Positions 10,979-21,113 are shown, numbered from the stretch's first letter. The stretch: DNA of 64,000 nt from Martensiomyces pterosporus (GCA_025201845.1 MU603931.1:62001-126000), one strand, 5' to 3'. Translations and numbers: made by a program. The notes: generated by a model not told the origin, from the letters alone.

Positions 10979-11470
10979 TGTCAAGTAAGGCTGGCGCTGT
11001 CGAGGTGCGGGGTGTTTGTTATAGAGGCGAAATGAGGGAGGAAGAAAAATACAGAAAAAGAAACAAGTTCGTGTGCAGCAGACAGCAGCAGAAAGAAAAG
11101 GGAGGCGTCAGCGGCCTATAAATGCTCCACTTTGCCGGCCCTGCGCTACCTATCTTGCGCCGGTGCTTGCTCACGGGCCCGCGGCGCATTTAAGCAGCCA
11201 GGCCAAAGCCGCACAGGCAGACTTGCGGGGAAATTGGAGGCGAGGAAAATCGCGTGTGCATTTCACGCTGGCGCTCGCTTGCACACACCGGGCTATTTTT
11301 CTCGTGCAGAGCCCCTCTTCTATCCGCGCCAAACTGATAAGCCCAAAGAAGATTGCACACCGAATGCACATCGATAATGCACTGTCATGTCCCACCTGGC
11401 GCCTCCAAGATGGGCGGCAGAAGCGGCATGCCTTGAAGATAAGATAAGAGAAATAAGACTGGGCCCCGGC
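10979..11470. other. Intergenic region, PEX11 promoter and OCA1 3' flank
   Basis: About 490 bp. No coding exon or structured RNA was recognised. Confidence 0.6.
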
Positions 11471-11980
11471 CTATAGCCACTCGGGCGGGTCGACAGGAAT
11501 ACGGACCAGGTCAGTGTCAAAGAGCTCGATGAACTGCTCATTGAGGATGCGCACCTTGGGCCCTGCAAATCGGCGATACTCCTCGAAAATCGACGCCAGG
11601 TTCCAGCGCTGCAGCTTGCGCAGGCACCCAACAACGGTGCCCGTGCGGTGGCGGCCGATGTTGCACATAATCGCCATCGGGTGGTTCTTCTTGTCGAGGA
11701 TCAGGTTGAATGCCTCTAGAATCATGTCTTCCGTGATAGGATCAGATGCATTGCCCCCCTCCAGCACGCCGAGGTGATGCAGCTCGATGTCTTGGTCGTC
11801 GACAAAGTTCATGACGTTCTGGTTGGGCTCCTCGGGTGCTAGCCAGACGATGCAGCGCAAGCCAAGCTTTTCCATAAACGGGAAGTTGAGCTCGTTCGGC
11901 TGCCCACACCGGTACAGGTCATTCTCCACGTATCCAAAGTTAACAGGCGGAATGTAGTGCTGATATGCCGTGCGCCCCAT
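11471..11980 (-). CDS. OCA1: OCA1-type atypical dual-specificity phosphatase
   Basis: 169-residue phosphatase of the Siw14/Oca family (Y_phosphatase2). The start is MGRTAYQHYIPP, followed by the conserved VNFGYVENDLYRCGQPNE segment. The signature loop reads CNIGRHRTG (CX5R) with nucleophile Cys106 and Arg112. WNLASIFEEYRR and LNEQFIELFD near the C-terminus are strongly OCA1-like. Family members include inositol pyrophosphate phosphatases (Siw14). Yeast Oca1 is needed for cell-cycle arrest after oxidised lipid stress; its own catalysis is less certain. The gene is divergent from PRP2. Longer in-frame sequence upstream was rejected as start because it carries no family similarity. Confidence 0.87.
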   Translation of the reverse strand: MGRTAYQHYIPPVNFGYVENDLYRCGQPNELNFPFMEKLGLRCIVWLAPEEPNQNVMNFVDDQDIELHHLGVLEGGNASDPITEDMILEAFNLILDKKNHPMAIMCNIGRHRTGTVVGCLRKLQRWNLASIFEEYRRFAGPKVRILNEQFIELFDTDLVRIPVDPPEWL

Positions 11981-12301
11981 TTGAGTTGTATCTGCCTTGG
12001 AATGATGAGAAGAGATGCCGGATGGCACTGGCAGCGGTGTGGAATGGCGTGTCTGTTGATGCGGCTGTCCCAGCGGCCACGCATCGCTGCTGGCTAATAC
12101 GGCTTGGCAGCGCACCATCTGATGTACGGGCAGGAGCACGTGAAGGCACGTGGTGCAAATGCCATGTCCCCCAACCAGGAGCCTGGGCATCCATGCTTAT
12201 CAAGGGAGACATGTATGCTGCGGGCAATGGAGCCAAAACAGCCCCAGCTGCCACCCACATATTCCGCTCTGTTCTTTTTCTATTATACTGCCATCCAGAT
12301 C
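11981..12301. promoter_or_regulatory. Bidirectional promoter between OCA1 and PRP2
   Basis: 321 bp separate the two divergent ATGs. TATA-like tTATTATAct sits just before the PRP2 start. No other element is clear. Confidence 0.45.
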
Positions 12302-15300
12302 ATGAGCCTCCGCGAATGGGTTTCCGACGCCCTGATCGACGTCATCGGCCAGAGCACCAGCGACATCGTCGACTACGTCATACATCTGGGCAGCACCAGC
12401 ACCAGCGAGCAGAGCCTGGTAGAATCCCTCGTTGCAGCAGATTTGCCGCGAGGGGAGTCGACATCAAAATTCGCAAAAGACCTTTACTTGCGTGTTCCAA
12501 AAGCCCATCGCACACAGCCGAGCTCCTCGGCGCAATCACAGAGAAAGCCAGCAACTAAGCAGAGTCGATCCGGGAACCATCAGCCAGCTCCAACAAGGGC
12601 ATCGGCAGCCCTGTCCCTGGAAGAAGAGGACGACGGTGCGGCAAGTACGTCTACAGATGGCATACCCTCCCAAAGGCAAAGGCAAGGCCAGCGCACCAGC
12701 ACATCGGACTCGCGCTCTCGTGCCAAAAGCGCCAGGAAGCGCACAACTGGCGAGAATGGGTGGAGCGGCGATGAAGAGGAGCGGCAGGCCCTTGAAGAGC
12801 GCATCAAGCGGGCAAAGGCAGGCATAGCAGACGGACACCATCAAGAAGACGAAGAGAGCTCCAACGAGGGAGATGTCGCTCTCGACTCGGATGAGCAGAT
12901 GGATCAAGACACGCGCGAACGGGATGCGTTTGCTGAACGGCTGAAGCAGAGGGACAAGGACCACACAAAAAAGGTTGTCGAGGATCGCTCCTCTACCCAC
13001 GACTCCGACCTCCAGCGGCGACGGGATCTTGCCAACGATCAAGATGCGCGCCGCGAGGCATTGCCCGAAATCCGCAACCGCGCACGGCAGGAGTACCTCA
13101 AGCTGCGCGAGGAGCAGCGGCTTGAGCTTTTGAGGCAAGAGATTGCTGACGAAGAGGCGCTGTTCAGCGGCGAGCAATTGACTGAGAAGGAAATTGCTGA
13201 TTTGGAGTACAAGAAGGAGCTGCTTCGACTTGCTGATGAACGCAAAAACATCAGCGACGAGACCGAAGCCTACGCCATGCCCGAGGACTACATCTCGGAG
13301 AAAGGGAAGATCGACCGCAAAAAGAAACAAGAGGCCCTGTTCAAGCGGTATGAGGACCCAGATGCCAGGAGAGCCAGACAGGGCAGTGCACCGGCTTTGA
13401 CTGAGCAAGAGCAGTGGGAGCGGCAGCAGATCCGCAAGAGCAAGGTGGATGTTGGGCCAAAGAACAAAGGTGCGTCGTCTGCTGTGCCGGGCGGCAAGGA
13501 GTACGATTATGTGCTTGACCTGGACAACATCGACTTTGTGCTTGAGGACACGATGAATGCCGAGAAGAAAGAAAACGAGCGCAAGCTGGCCATCGAGGCT
13601 GCTGAGCGGAAAAAGCGGACGATAAAGGAGATTCGTGACTCGCTGCCCATATACAAGTACCGCGAGGAGCTTTTGTCGGCCATTGAGCAGTTCCAGATCC
13701 TCATCATTGTTGGTGAAACCGGGTCGGGAAAGACCACGCAGATCACGCAGTATCTGAGAGAGGCGGGCTATACAAAAGGCGGCAAGCGCATTGGATGCAC
13801 ACAGCCGAGACGCGTCGCTGCGATGAGCGTCGCCGCACGCGTTGCGGAAGAGGTCGGCACCAAGCTTGGCCACGATGTTGGCTATGCCATCCGATTCGAG
13901 GACTGCACATCCGACAAGACCGAGATCGTGTACATGACCGATGGCCTGCTGTTCCGCGAATTCATGACCGAGCCGGATCTTGGCGGCTATTCGGTGATCA
14001 TGATTGACGAGAGCCACGAGCGCACGCTGCATACGGACATTCTGTTTGCGCTGGTCAAGGACATTGCGCGATTCAGACCGGACCTCAAACTCCTCATCTC
14101 CAGTGCTACCATGGATGCGCAAAAGTTTTCAGAGTACTTTGACGACGCGCCGATATTCAAGATCCCCGGTCGCCCGTTCCCGGTCGAAATCTACAACACA
14201 AAGGCGCCAGAGGCTAACTACCTCCAGGCATGCGTGACCACTGTGCTGCAGATCCATGCCTCGCAGCCTAGGGGCGACATCTTGGTCTTTCTCACCGGGC
14301 AAGACGAGATCGAGCAGGCTCAAGAGAGCCTGTCGCAGTCGATGCGAGCGCTGGGCAGCAAGCTCAAAGAGCTGATTATCTGCCCAATCTATGCCAACCT
14401 CCCCTCGGAGCTCCAAGCCCGGATCTTCGAGCCCACGCCCGAGGGTGCGCGCAAGGTCGTGCTAGCAACGAACATTGCTGAGACATCGATCACGATTGAC
14501 GGCGTCGTTTATGTCATTGACCCTGGGTTTGTCAAGCAGAACTCGTATAATCCGCGCACGGGCATGGAGTCTCTGCAGGTTGTTCCCTGCTCCCGCGCTT
14601 CTGCCAGCCAGCGTGCAGGGCGTGCTGGCCGCGTGGGTCCCGGCAAGTGCTTCAGGATGTACACGCAGCATGCATACCTCAGCGAGCTCGAGGACAACAC
14701 GCCGCCGGAGATCCTTCGCACCAATCTGTCCAGCGTTGTGCTCATGCTCAAGTGCATTGGAATCCACAACCTCATCGACTTTGACTTTATGGACCCACCC
14801 AGCCCAGCAGCCCTCCAGCACAGCCTCGAGCACCTCTACGCTCTGGGGGCGCTGAACGACAGAGGCGACCTCACCAAGCTGGGCCGCAGGATGGCTGAGT
14901 TCCCCATGGACCCGATGATGGCCAAGGCGCTGATTGCCTCCGAAAAGTACCACTGCTCAGAGGAGCTTGCTTCGATATGCGCGATGCTGTCGGTGTCCTC
15001 TGCCGTATTCTACAGACCCAAGGATAAGAAGGAGCAGGCGGACCGCGCGCACACCAGCTTTGTGCGTCCTGGAGGCGACCACATCGTGCTGCTGACCATC
15101 TGGGAGCAGTGGGTGGAGACTGGATACTCGATGCAGTGGTGCTACGAGAACTTTATCCAGTACAGATCGATGTGCCGAGCGCGCGACCTGCGCGACCAGA
15201 TTGTCGGGCTGATGGAGCGGGTAGAGATCATACCCGAGTCAAATCCCAGCCCAACCGATACTGAGCCCATTCGCAAGGCCATCACTGCTGGGTTCTTCTA

Positions 15301-15568
15301 CAACAGCGCAAGGCTTCAGAAGTCCGGCGACAGCTATGCGACGATCAAGCGCCGCCAAACCGTTCACATCCACCCAAGCAGCTCGCTGTATGAGGAGAGA
15401 CCCAAGCTTGTTCTGTACTTTGAGCTTGTGCTTACTTCGCGCGAGTTTATGCGCCAGGTGATTGAGATCGATGCAAAGTGGCTGCTAGAAGTGGCTCCGC
15501 ACTACTACAGGAAGGGCGAGGTCGAGGACGATGTCAAGCGCAAAATGCCCAAGCCGATCAAGGCATGA
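12302..15568 (+). CDS. PRP2: Spliceosomal DEAH-box ATPase PRP2/DHX16
   Basis: 1088-residue intronless RNA helicase that remodels the activated spliceosome before the first splicing step. The first 75 residues form an N-terminal helical domain seen in DHX16. A long charged Arg/Glu/Lys region follows to about residue 440, then the helicase core: motif I GETGSGKT at 471-478, motif II, motif III SAT, motif VI QRAGRAGR, then winged-helix, ratchet and OB-fold regions ending in VAPHYY and KMPKPIKA. Family-specific stretches such as ERTLHTDIL and ILASEKY-like segments identify PRP2 rather than PRP16, PRP22 or PRP43. Motif II is DESH (569-572), not DEAH. The ATG at 12302 was chosen because the homologous N-terminus starts there. 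Confidence 0.93.
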   Translation: MSLREWVSDALIDVIGQSTSDIVDYVIHLGSTSTSEQSLVESLVAADLPRGESTSKFAKDLYLRVPKAHRTQPSSSAQSQRKPATKQSRSGNHQPAPTRASAALSLEEEDDGAASTSTDGIPSQRQRQGQRTSTSDSRSRAKSARKRTTGENGWSGDEEERQALEERIKRAKAGIADGHHQEDEESSNEGDVALDSDEQMDQDTRERDAFAERLKQRDKDHTKKVVEDRSSTHDSDLQRRRDLANDQDARREALPEIRNRARQEYLKLREEQRLELLRQEIADEEALFSGEQLTEKEIADLEYKKELLRLADERKNISDETEAYAMPEDYISEKGKIDRKKKQEALFKRYEDPDARRARQGSAPALTEQEQWERQQIRKSKVDVGPKNKGASSAVPGGKEYDYVLDLDNIDFVLEDTMNAEKKENERKLAIEAAERKKRTIKEIRDSLPIYKYREELLSAIEQFQILIIVGETGSGKTTQITQYLREAGYTKGGKRIGCTQPRRVAAMSVAARVAEEVGTKLGHDVGYAIRFEDCTSDKTEIVYMTDGLLFREFMTEPDLGGYSVIMIDESHERTLHTDILFALVKDIARFRPDLKLLISSATMDAQKFSEYFDDAPIFKIPGRPFPVEIYNTKAPEANYLQACVTTVLQIHASQPRGDILVFLTGQDEIEQAQESLSQSMRALGSKLKELIICPIYANLPSELQARIFEPTPEGARKVVLATNIAETSITIDGVVYVIDPGFVKQNSYNPRTGMESLQVVPCSRASASQRAGRAGRVGPGKCFRMYTQHAYLSELEDNTPPEILRTNLSSVVLMLKCIGIHNLIDFDFMDPPSPAALQHSLEHLYALGALNDRGDLTKLGRRMAEFPMDPMMAKALIASEKYHCSEELASICAMLSVSSAVFYRPKDKKEQADRAHTSFVRPGGDHIVLLTIWEQWVETGYSMQWCYENFIQYRSMCRARDLRDQIVGLMERVEIIPESNPSPTDTEPIRKAITAGFFYNSARLQKSGDSYATIKRRQTVHIHPSSSLYEERPKLVLYFELVLTSREFMRQVIEIDAKWLLEVAPHYYRKGEVEDDVKRKMPKPIKA

Positions 15569-15809
15569 GCACTATGTGGCTCGGTTCCTGATCGCTTTAC
15601 TGGCAGACTGCTCCATTTTGCTCGCGCTGTTTGTTGCGCGGCGGCCGCCTTTCTTGCCTCTTTCAGGCTTATCTCTTTTTTCTTTCTTTCTTTCCTAGCT
15701 TGTGCACACCAAGGCAGCACATGCGCGCGAGCGCTCTGGCACACGCACTTCCTTCCTCAGTCCTTTCTCGCTCACCGCACCCCCCAGCATATTGCGCCAG
15801 AAAACCCGA

Positions 15810-18224
15810 ATGCTTAAATTGAGATTCGCTTCTGCCCAGCACCCAGCTGTGGCGGCGCTTCGGCAGCGCCGTTCAGCACTTTGCGCTGGCATAGTGAATT
15901 CGCACAGGACAGTGTCAACGCTGCTGCTAGATAGGCGAGTGCGCCTGTGGGATGAAGAGAAGGAGCGACAGACAAAGCTCGCTGCTGATGGCAGCAGCAC
16001 AGGCGGCGTGCAGGACCGCCAACTATCGCTATCTTTGCTTGGCTCTAGCCGAAGCGCGATCTCTGGCCGCAGTACGCCTCTCGATCTGGCCAAAAAGTAC
16101 GACCAGAGCAACGCCAAAAAGTACATCGCCGCGCTTGTCAACGACACCGTTGTCTGGGACATGCAGCGGCCGCTACCAGACACAGCCGCCAGCCTGAGGT
16201 TCGTTAGATTCGACAGTAACGACGCCGTGTCGAAAGAGGTGTTTTGGCATTCATCGGCGCATGTGATGGGTGCGGCGCTGGAGAAGATCTATGGCGACGA
16301 TATGCTGCTGTGTGACGGCCCGCCACTGTCTGAGGGCGGATTCTTCTACGAGTTCTTGCTGCTCAACTCTGAGCGATGCCAAACCAACAGGCTGGATAGA
16401 GAGAGGTCGTTTAAGGAGCGGATCACCCAGATGTGTGGACATGGAGCTCCCATGGACGCTCTCCGGTTTCTGACCAGTGCTGATTTGGAAGCGGTGCACA
16501 AGATGGTGGCCAAGATTGTTGGCCAAAAGCACATGTTTGAGCGGCTGGAGGTTGACTATGACTTTGCGTGCGATCTGTTCTTGGACAACCCCTTCAAGCT
16601 GCACTTCCTGGATCGTGCGCGCAAAAATGCTCGGCAGCACTGTGGTAGTCCTGCCGAGGACAAGGTCAGTCTGTACAGGTGCGGCAGCATGATCGACCTG
16701 TGCCGCGGGCCGCATGTAGTGCATACGTCGCAGCTCCAGGCATTTATGGTGAACCGTGTCTCGTCGGCGCATTGGATCGGCCACCTGGATGCAGGCGAGG
16801 GCGAAGAGCCCGGGGTGCCCCGGCAAAAGTCACCTGTCCTTAATCGCGTGTATGGCATCTCGTTCCCTACTCAGGCCATGCTGAAGGACCATCAGCAGCG
16901 CCTGGACGAGGCTGCGAGGAGAGACCACCGGGCAATCGGCAAGGAGCAGAAGCTGTTTATGATGCACCCGTGGGCACCCGGATCGGGATTCATCTTGCCG
17001 CACGGCGTGCGCATGGTCAACACCATCATGGCTGCGATCCGGCGAAAGTACGCCAAGTATGGCTTTGACGAAGTGAGCACTCCGCTCATGTACAACCGCA
17101 AGCTGTGGGAGACAAGCGGGCACTGGGAGAACTACCGCGATGACATGTTTACGATCTCGGCAGGAGACTTCCATAAAGCCACACACGGCAAGGGCTGCTG
17201 CGACCACCACTCGCAAGACTCGGCGGCACAGACATCGGATGAGCCGGAATTTGGGCTGAAGCCAATGAACTGCCCTGGCCACTGCTTGATCTTTGCCAGC
17301 GACCAAAGATCGTACAAGGACCTGCCGATACGCTACGCGGACTTCAGCCCGCTGCACCGCAACGAGGTCGCCGGCGCACTCTCGGGGCTGACGCGTGTGC
17401 GCAAGTTCCACCAGGACGACGGCCATATATTCTGTGCACACGAGCAGGTTGCACATGAGATTGAGAGCTGCCTGCAGTTCATCAGCGACATGTACGGCAT
17501 ATTTGGATTCTCCTCGTACGAGTTTGCTCTCTCAACAAGGCCAGAAAACTACATTGGCGAAGCCAGCGAGTGGGATGCGGCCGAGGCTTCGCTGAGAGAT
17601 GCCTTGAACAGAACCGGGAAGCCATGGTCGCTGAACGAGGGCGACGGCGCATTCTACGGACCCAAGATCGACGTTCGCGTTCAGGATGCGCTTGGCCGCA
17701 AGCACCAGACTGCTACGATCCAGCTCGATTTCCAGCTCCCCCATCGGTTCCAGCTCAAGTACACTGGAGCCGATGGACAGTCGCATCGCCCTGTCATGAT
17801 CCACCGCGCTGTCCTGGGCAGCATGGAGCGCATGCTGGCCATCCTGATCGAGCACTGGGGTGGCAAGTGGCCGTTCTGGATCAACCCAAGGCAGGCCATC
17901 GTCATCCCAACATCGACATCAGAGTCCGCCAAGGAAATTGTCGAGTATGCCCAGCAGGTGCGCGACACGCTGGCTGGCGACAAGAACCCCGAGTCGGTCG
18001 ATAGCCACAGGTTCTTTGTCGATGTCGATGTGTCTGGAAACACGCTCAACCGCGCAGTCAGAGAGGCGCAGCTGGCGCAGTACAGCTATATCCTTGTTGT
18101 CGGCGAAAAGGAGGTTCAGAGCGGCACTGTGGATGTCCGTCAGCGCAAGGGCGGGCGTGTTGGGGCAAAATCGGTTGCCGACGTTCGCAAGATGTTCCAG
18201 GACCTTGTAGAATCCCACCAGTAG
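15810..18224 (+). CDS. Threonyl-tRNA synthetase
   Basis: 804-residue class II synthetase that charges tRNA-Thr. The N-terminus (MLKLRFASAQH, then an Arg-rich stretch) looks like a mitochondrial targeting signal. A degenerate TGS-like region (LDLAKKYDQSNAK) comes next, then the editing domain with HxxxH at His147/His151 and a CRGPHV motif. The catalytic domain has MNCPGH, LSGLTRVRKFHQDD and NEGDGAFYGPKID; the anticodon-binding domain is C-terminal. An insertion of about 25 residues, rich in Cys and His, sits just before GLKPMNCPGH. The earlier in-frame start is a GTG, so ATG 15810 is used. No second ThrRS is in the window, so whether one gene serves both cytosol and mitochondria is open. Confidence 0.92.
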   Translation: MLKLRFASAQHPAVAALRQRRSALCAGIVNSHRTVSTLLLDRRVRLWDEEKERQTKLAADGSSTGGVQDRQLSLSLLGSSRSAISGRSTPLDLAKKYDQSNAKKYIAALVNDTVVWDMQRPLPDTAASLRFVRFDSNDAVSKEVFWHSSAHVMGAALEKIYGDDMLLCDGPPLSEGGFFYEFLLLNSERCQTNRLDRERSFKERITQMCGHGAPMDALRFLTSADLEAVHKMVAKIVGQKHMFERLEVDYDFACDLFLDNPFKLHFLDRARKNARQHCGSPAEDKVSLYRCGSMIDLCRGPHVVHTSQLQAFMVNRVSSAHWIGHLDAGEGEEPGVPRQKSPVLNRVYGISFPTQAMLKDHQQRLDEAARRDHRAIGKEQKLFMMHPWAPGSGFILPHGVRMVNTIMAAIRRKYAKYGFDEVSTPLMYNRKLWETSGHWENYRDDMFTISAGDFHKATHGKGCCDHHSQDSAAQTSDEPEFGLKPMNCPGHCLIFASDQRSYKDLPIRYADFSPLHRNEVAGALSGLTRVRKFHQDDGHIFCAHEQVAHEIESCLQFISDMYGIFGFSSYEFALSTRPENYIGEASEWDAAEASLRDALNRTGKPWSLNEGDGAFYGPKIDVRVQDALGRKHQTATIQLDFQLPHRFQLKYTGADGQSHRPVMIHRAVLGSMERMLAILIEHWGGKWPFWINPRQAIVIPTSTSESAKEIVEYAQQVRDTLAGDKNPESVDSHRFFVDVDVSGNTLNRAVREAQLAQYSYILVVGEKEVQSGTVDVRQRKGGRVGAKSVADVRKMFQDLVESHQ

Positions 18225-18349
18225 ATACTGCTGCGCACAGGCGCCAGGCGCTGCAGCAGGCGGCAGGGGCGTCTATGTGTATTCCTTTTCTCTATGTATC
18301 TAAACATGTGTGAAATCGAGGAGAGCTGGAGATGCTCTATACAAGAGGC

Positions 18350-19390
18350 CTACATGCGGTGGAGCAAATAGTCCATGAGCACAGAAACGACGCTGACACT
18401 GAGGCTGTTCCCCAAAAGACGGTATCCTTGCTTGATGCTTGTGTTCTTTGGGAGCGTGAACGACGCGGGGAACCCCATCAGATTGGCCACTTCTCTAGGC
18501 GTAAAGTAGCGGGTGTTGCCAGCAGTCATTGCGTCCTGGCCAACGACGCCCTCGAGCTGCAAGATCGACCCAGTTCCCTCGGCATAGTGCTTGTATCCCT
18601 TGGTAAAGCAGCATGTTCTGCGGTCCCCAGGAGTTACGACATCGTGCACATACCCGTGCTTCTCTAGCAGCTTTTCGCTCAGCCTATACGGCGCAGCCTC
18701 CTCGTCCGTCAGATCCTCCATAAACTCCCTCACCTGGCGCACCTCGTCGTGGTGCCAAACACCTTTTTCGAAATCCACATGCCCGTCAGGCTCGGCTGTA
18801 GGCGGGATAAGGCTGACGCCGGGTACTGCGTGGCGGAACTGGGGTGGGAACTCGGCGTCGTCAGCGCAGTTCTGAGGCGCTGTGTCGAGTTTAGCAAGCA
18901 GGTAGTAGCGGGTTCTCGAGTTTGGGTAGCAGAGCTGGAGCGGGTTCAGCAGGTACTCCTCAAACCGATATCCAACGCGCGTCAGCTGGCGGAGGAGAAT
19001 GGCACGGGTATCGGACTTTTCGAACCCTGCAACGTTCTCCATGAGCAAGTACGTGGGCTTGCGCTGCAGCTTTGCAAGCAGGTCGATGATGAAGAGAAAG
19101 CTCTTCGCGCGCGGGTCCTCCGATCCCTTCTGCAGCCCTTGGCGCGTGTAGGGCTGGCACGGCGGAGACATGGTCCACAGCTCTGATCTTAGGGCCTCAA
19201 AGAGCGACATGGGCAGGGACTCGATGCTCCGCTGCATCACAGAGACCTCGGGAAAGTTGTGCCTGTACACGTCGTTGGCAACCGTGTTGATATCGAACGC
19301 GCGCGCCACCTCGCAATCGATGCCGGCCTCCTTGAGCGCAAAGTGCATGCCGCCGATGCCGCTGTAAAACTCGGCGACTCGTACAACCAT
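18350..19390 (-). CDS. DNMT2: DNMT2/TRDMT1 tRNA (cytosine-5) methyltransferase
   Basis: 346-residue intronless enzyme of the DNA-methyltransferase fold that methylates C38 of tRNA-Asp in characterised relatives. Motif I FYSGIGG (residues 8-14) binds S-adenosylmethionine. Motif IV is PPCQPYTRQG with nucleophile Cys78, and motif VI is ENVAGFE near 118. The DNMT2-specific target-recognition motif CCFTKGYKHY and GTGSIL are present, as are motifs IX-X (RYFTPREVANLMGFP, LLGNSLSV). All catalytic positions are intact, so it should be active. No replication-targeting, BAH or CXXC domain is present, which argues against a DNA maintenance enzyme. Confidence 0.94.
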   Translation of the reverse strand: MVVRVAEFYSGIGGMHFALKEAGIDCEVARAFDINTVANDVYRHNFPEVSVMQRSIESLPMSLFEALRSELWTMSPPCQPYTRQGLQKGSEDPRAKSFLFIIDLLAKLQRKPTYLLMENVAGFEKSDTRAILLRQLTRVGYRFEEYLLNPLQLCYPNSRTRYYLLAKLDTAPQNCADDAEFPPQFRHAVPGVSLIPPTAEPDGHVDFEKGVWHHDEVRQVREFMEDLTDEEAAPYRLSEKLLEKHGYVHDVVTPGDRRTCCFTKGYKHYAEGTGSILQLEGVVGQDAMTAGNTRYFTPREVANLMGFPASFTLPKNTSIKQGYRLLGNSLSVSVVSVLMDYLLHRM

Positions 19391-19584
19391 TTGATGACGA
19401 AGGCCAGGCCGAGGGCGTGTGTATGTACAAGGAGGGCGTCGGGCTTGGAACGCAAATGCAGCAAGAGGAGAGCGGAAGAAGGCCTGCTATGCAGAGAGAA
19501 GGGTGCGTCAATATTAACAGGGGATTAAACACCGAAGAAGGACGAGAAAAAGAAAACTTTTCCTAAAGCAGCCAGAGCGCCCTT

Positions 19585-20121
19585 TTACCCAATGACCGAT
19601 GCCTTCCTCAGCGCGTACGCCTTGCCCTGGTGCCAGCTGGAAATGGCGCCCCCAGCCTGCTGGCACAGCGCCAGCATCTGGGACTCGGTCTTGTCGAGGG
19701 AGTGGACGAAATCCAGCCCCTCCACGTTCTGGCCCTGCTGCGAGACCCGGGCAATCATCTGGACGCGCTCCATATACATGTTGCGCAGGACGTGTGGGAT
19801 CTCTGGGACCATGTCGCCCAGCTGCAAGCCAAACTTGTAGTAGTACTGGCAGATTGCGCGCAGCTGCATGCTCACAGGCGATGCCGCGTACATCCTGGTC
19901 GCCCGCTTTGAGAACACTGGCGGTGCCTCCATGTCCACGTAGTCCTCCTCGTTCATCCGGTCTGCCATCCAGTACGGCAGCGCCCACCTGACATTCCGAT
20001 GCACCTTGCTTGTCCCGCTGCCAGCTGAGCCTAGTCCGTCCAGGTCCACGCGCAGAACACAAGGCACGCGCTCCTGTCCCGACAGAATATCGTCTATGTC
20101 ATAGTAGCTTCGTCTGGCCAT
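19585..20121 (-). CDS. PSF3: GINS complex subunit PSF3
   Basis: 178-residue protein. The start MARRSYYDIDDIL matches the conserved PSF3 N-terminus. GINS (SLD5, PSF1, PSF2, PSF3) joins CDC45 and MCM2-7 to make the CMG replicative helicase. The small B-domain segment is N-terminal (DDILSGQERVPC), followed by a helical A-domain with WALPYWMA and MVPEIPHVLRNMY. The length is close to that of yeast and human PSF3. ATG 20121 is used; the 54 in-frame codons upstream are hydrophobic and unlike any PSF3. Confidence 0.87.
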   Translation of the reverse strand: MARRSYYDIDDILSGQERVPCVLRVDLDGLGSAGSGTSKVHRNVRWALPYWMADRMNEEDYVDMEAPPVFSKRATRMYAASPVSMQLRAICQYYYKFGLQLGDMVPEIPHVLRNMYMERVQMIARVSQQGQNVEGLDFVHSLDKTESQMLALCQQAGGAISSWHQGKAYALRKASVIG

Positions 20122-20409
20122 TGAACCGTGTTGTCCACCGCTGGCAAAGATAGCACAAATATCAGCAACAGAGCAGGCTGGAAGCGCAGGGCAAGAGAAG
20201 GGAAAGAGAGAAAGCAGGAAAGATGGGATGCAAAACAGGCTGCACAAAGATAAACCGCGCGCAGAACGCGCAAGGCTCCACAACGCAAAACGCGCGGGGC
20301 AGCAGCTTCACGGCTCAGCACTCCAGAGCAATAAAACGGATGTTGAATGGTGTATTTTCTAAAGCAGAAAAAGCGAGACTAAGTCAGAAATTCACCGGAT
20401 TGCCGGCAT

Positions 20410-21113
20410 TTAGAGCTTCTCAGCCTTGACACCATCCTTGAAGAAGGTGAAGTAGGGGGTGATGCCGTCCTCACGGTAGTTGAGGAGAGCGACCATACCG
20501 TCGGGGTCCATGGACTCGCCAACGTAGAACTCGTAGTCGCCAATGTTCTTGACGATCTTCTTGACGAGATCCTGGGCCTCCTTCTGGAAAGCCTCAACGC
20601 GCTCGGGGTTGGTCTCCTTGAGCTTGGCTGCGAGCTCCTTGAGGTAGCCCTTGATGTAGGTCATGTACGACTTCTTGTCGAAGCTGGTCTGGGAGAGGCG
20701 GAACGAGTAGATGACGTTGTTGACAGTCTCAACACCGTCCTCGAGCTCCTCGGCAGCCTCCTCGGCAGAGGCGTTGGCACCAATGTCGATATCGCCACCA
20801 GCTCCGACCTGGATCATAGCGCAGTCGACCTCGTAGGCGCCACCCGACTCCGTAAGGGGGTAAGCATCCGAGAAAAGCTCGTCACCTATTCATCAAAAAC
20901 AAGGCAGGGGTGTTAGTGCGCGTGTATGCTTCAACTTGGCGGCCAGCTTTGTGCTGTGGTGCTTCGGAGGCAATGCCGGCAGCGTGGATTCAAGAAAAGC
21001 GCTGCGCGCTGCGACTGCCTTGGAATCCATTCAAGCACGGGCGGGGCGATTTGCACAGATGGTGGGGCGTGTGTTGACAGTTACCAGTGAGGATATCCTT
21101 GAAAAGCAGCATT
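20410..21113 (-). CDS. Translationally controlled tumour protein (TCTP)
   Basis: 167 residues in two exons: 21086-21113 (28 bases, nine codons plus one base) and 20410-20885, with a 200-bp intron that splits a Gly codon. The assembled start is MLLFKDILTG then DELFSDAYPL, the classic TCTP N-terminus. The flexible acidic loop (about residues 40-60) and helical hairpin (MTYIKGYLKELAAKL) follow, and the C-terminal strands end VKAEKL. TCTP is an abundant, conserved cytosolic protein linked to growth control and translation; yeast Tma19/Mmi1 associates with ribosomes and mitochondria under stress. The tiny first exon explains why a simple frame search would miss the true start. Confidence 0.95.

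Noticed and set aside
10979..10984. TTG start two codons upstream of PEX11
   Set aside because: Nuclear fungal genes rarely start at TTG, and a good ATG follows at 10978.
12536..14122. 528-codon minus-strand frame
   Set aside because: It lies wholly antisense to PRP2, whose frame matches a known family end to end. It has no recognisable domain and arises from GC-rich codon use.
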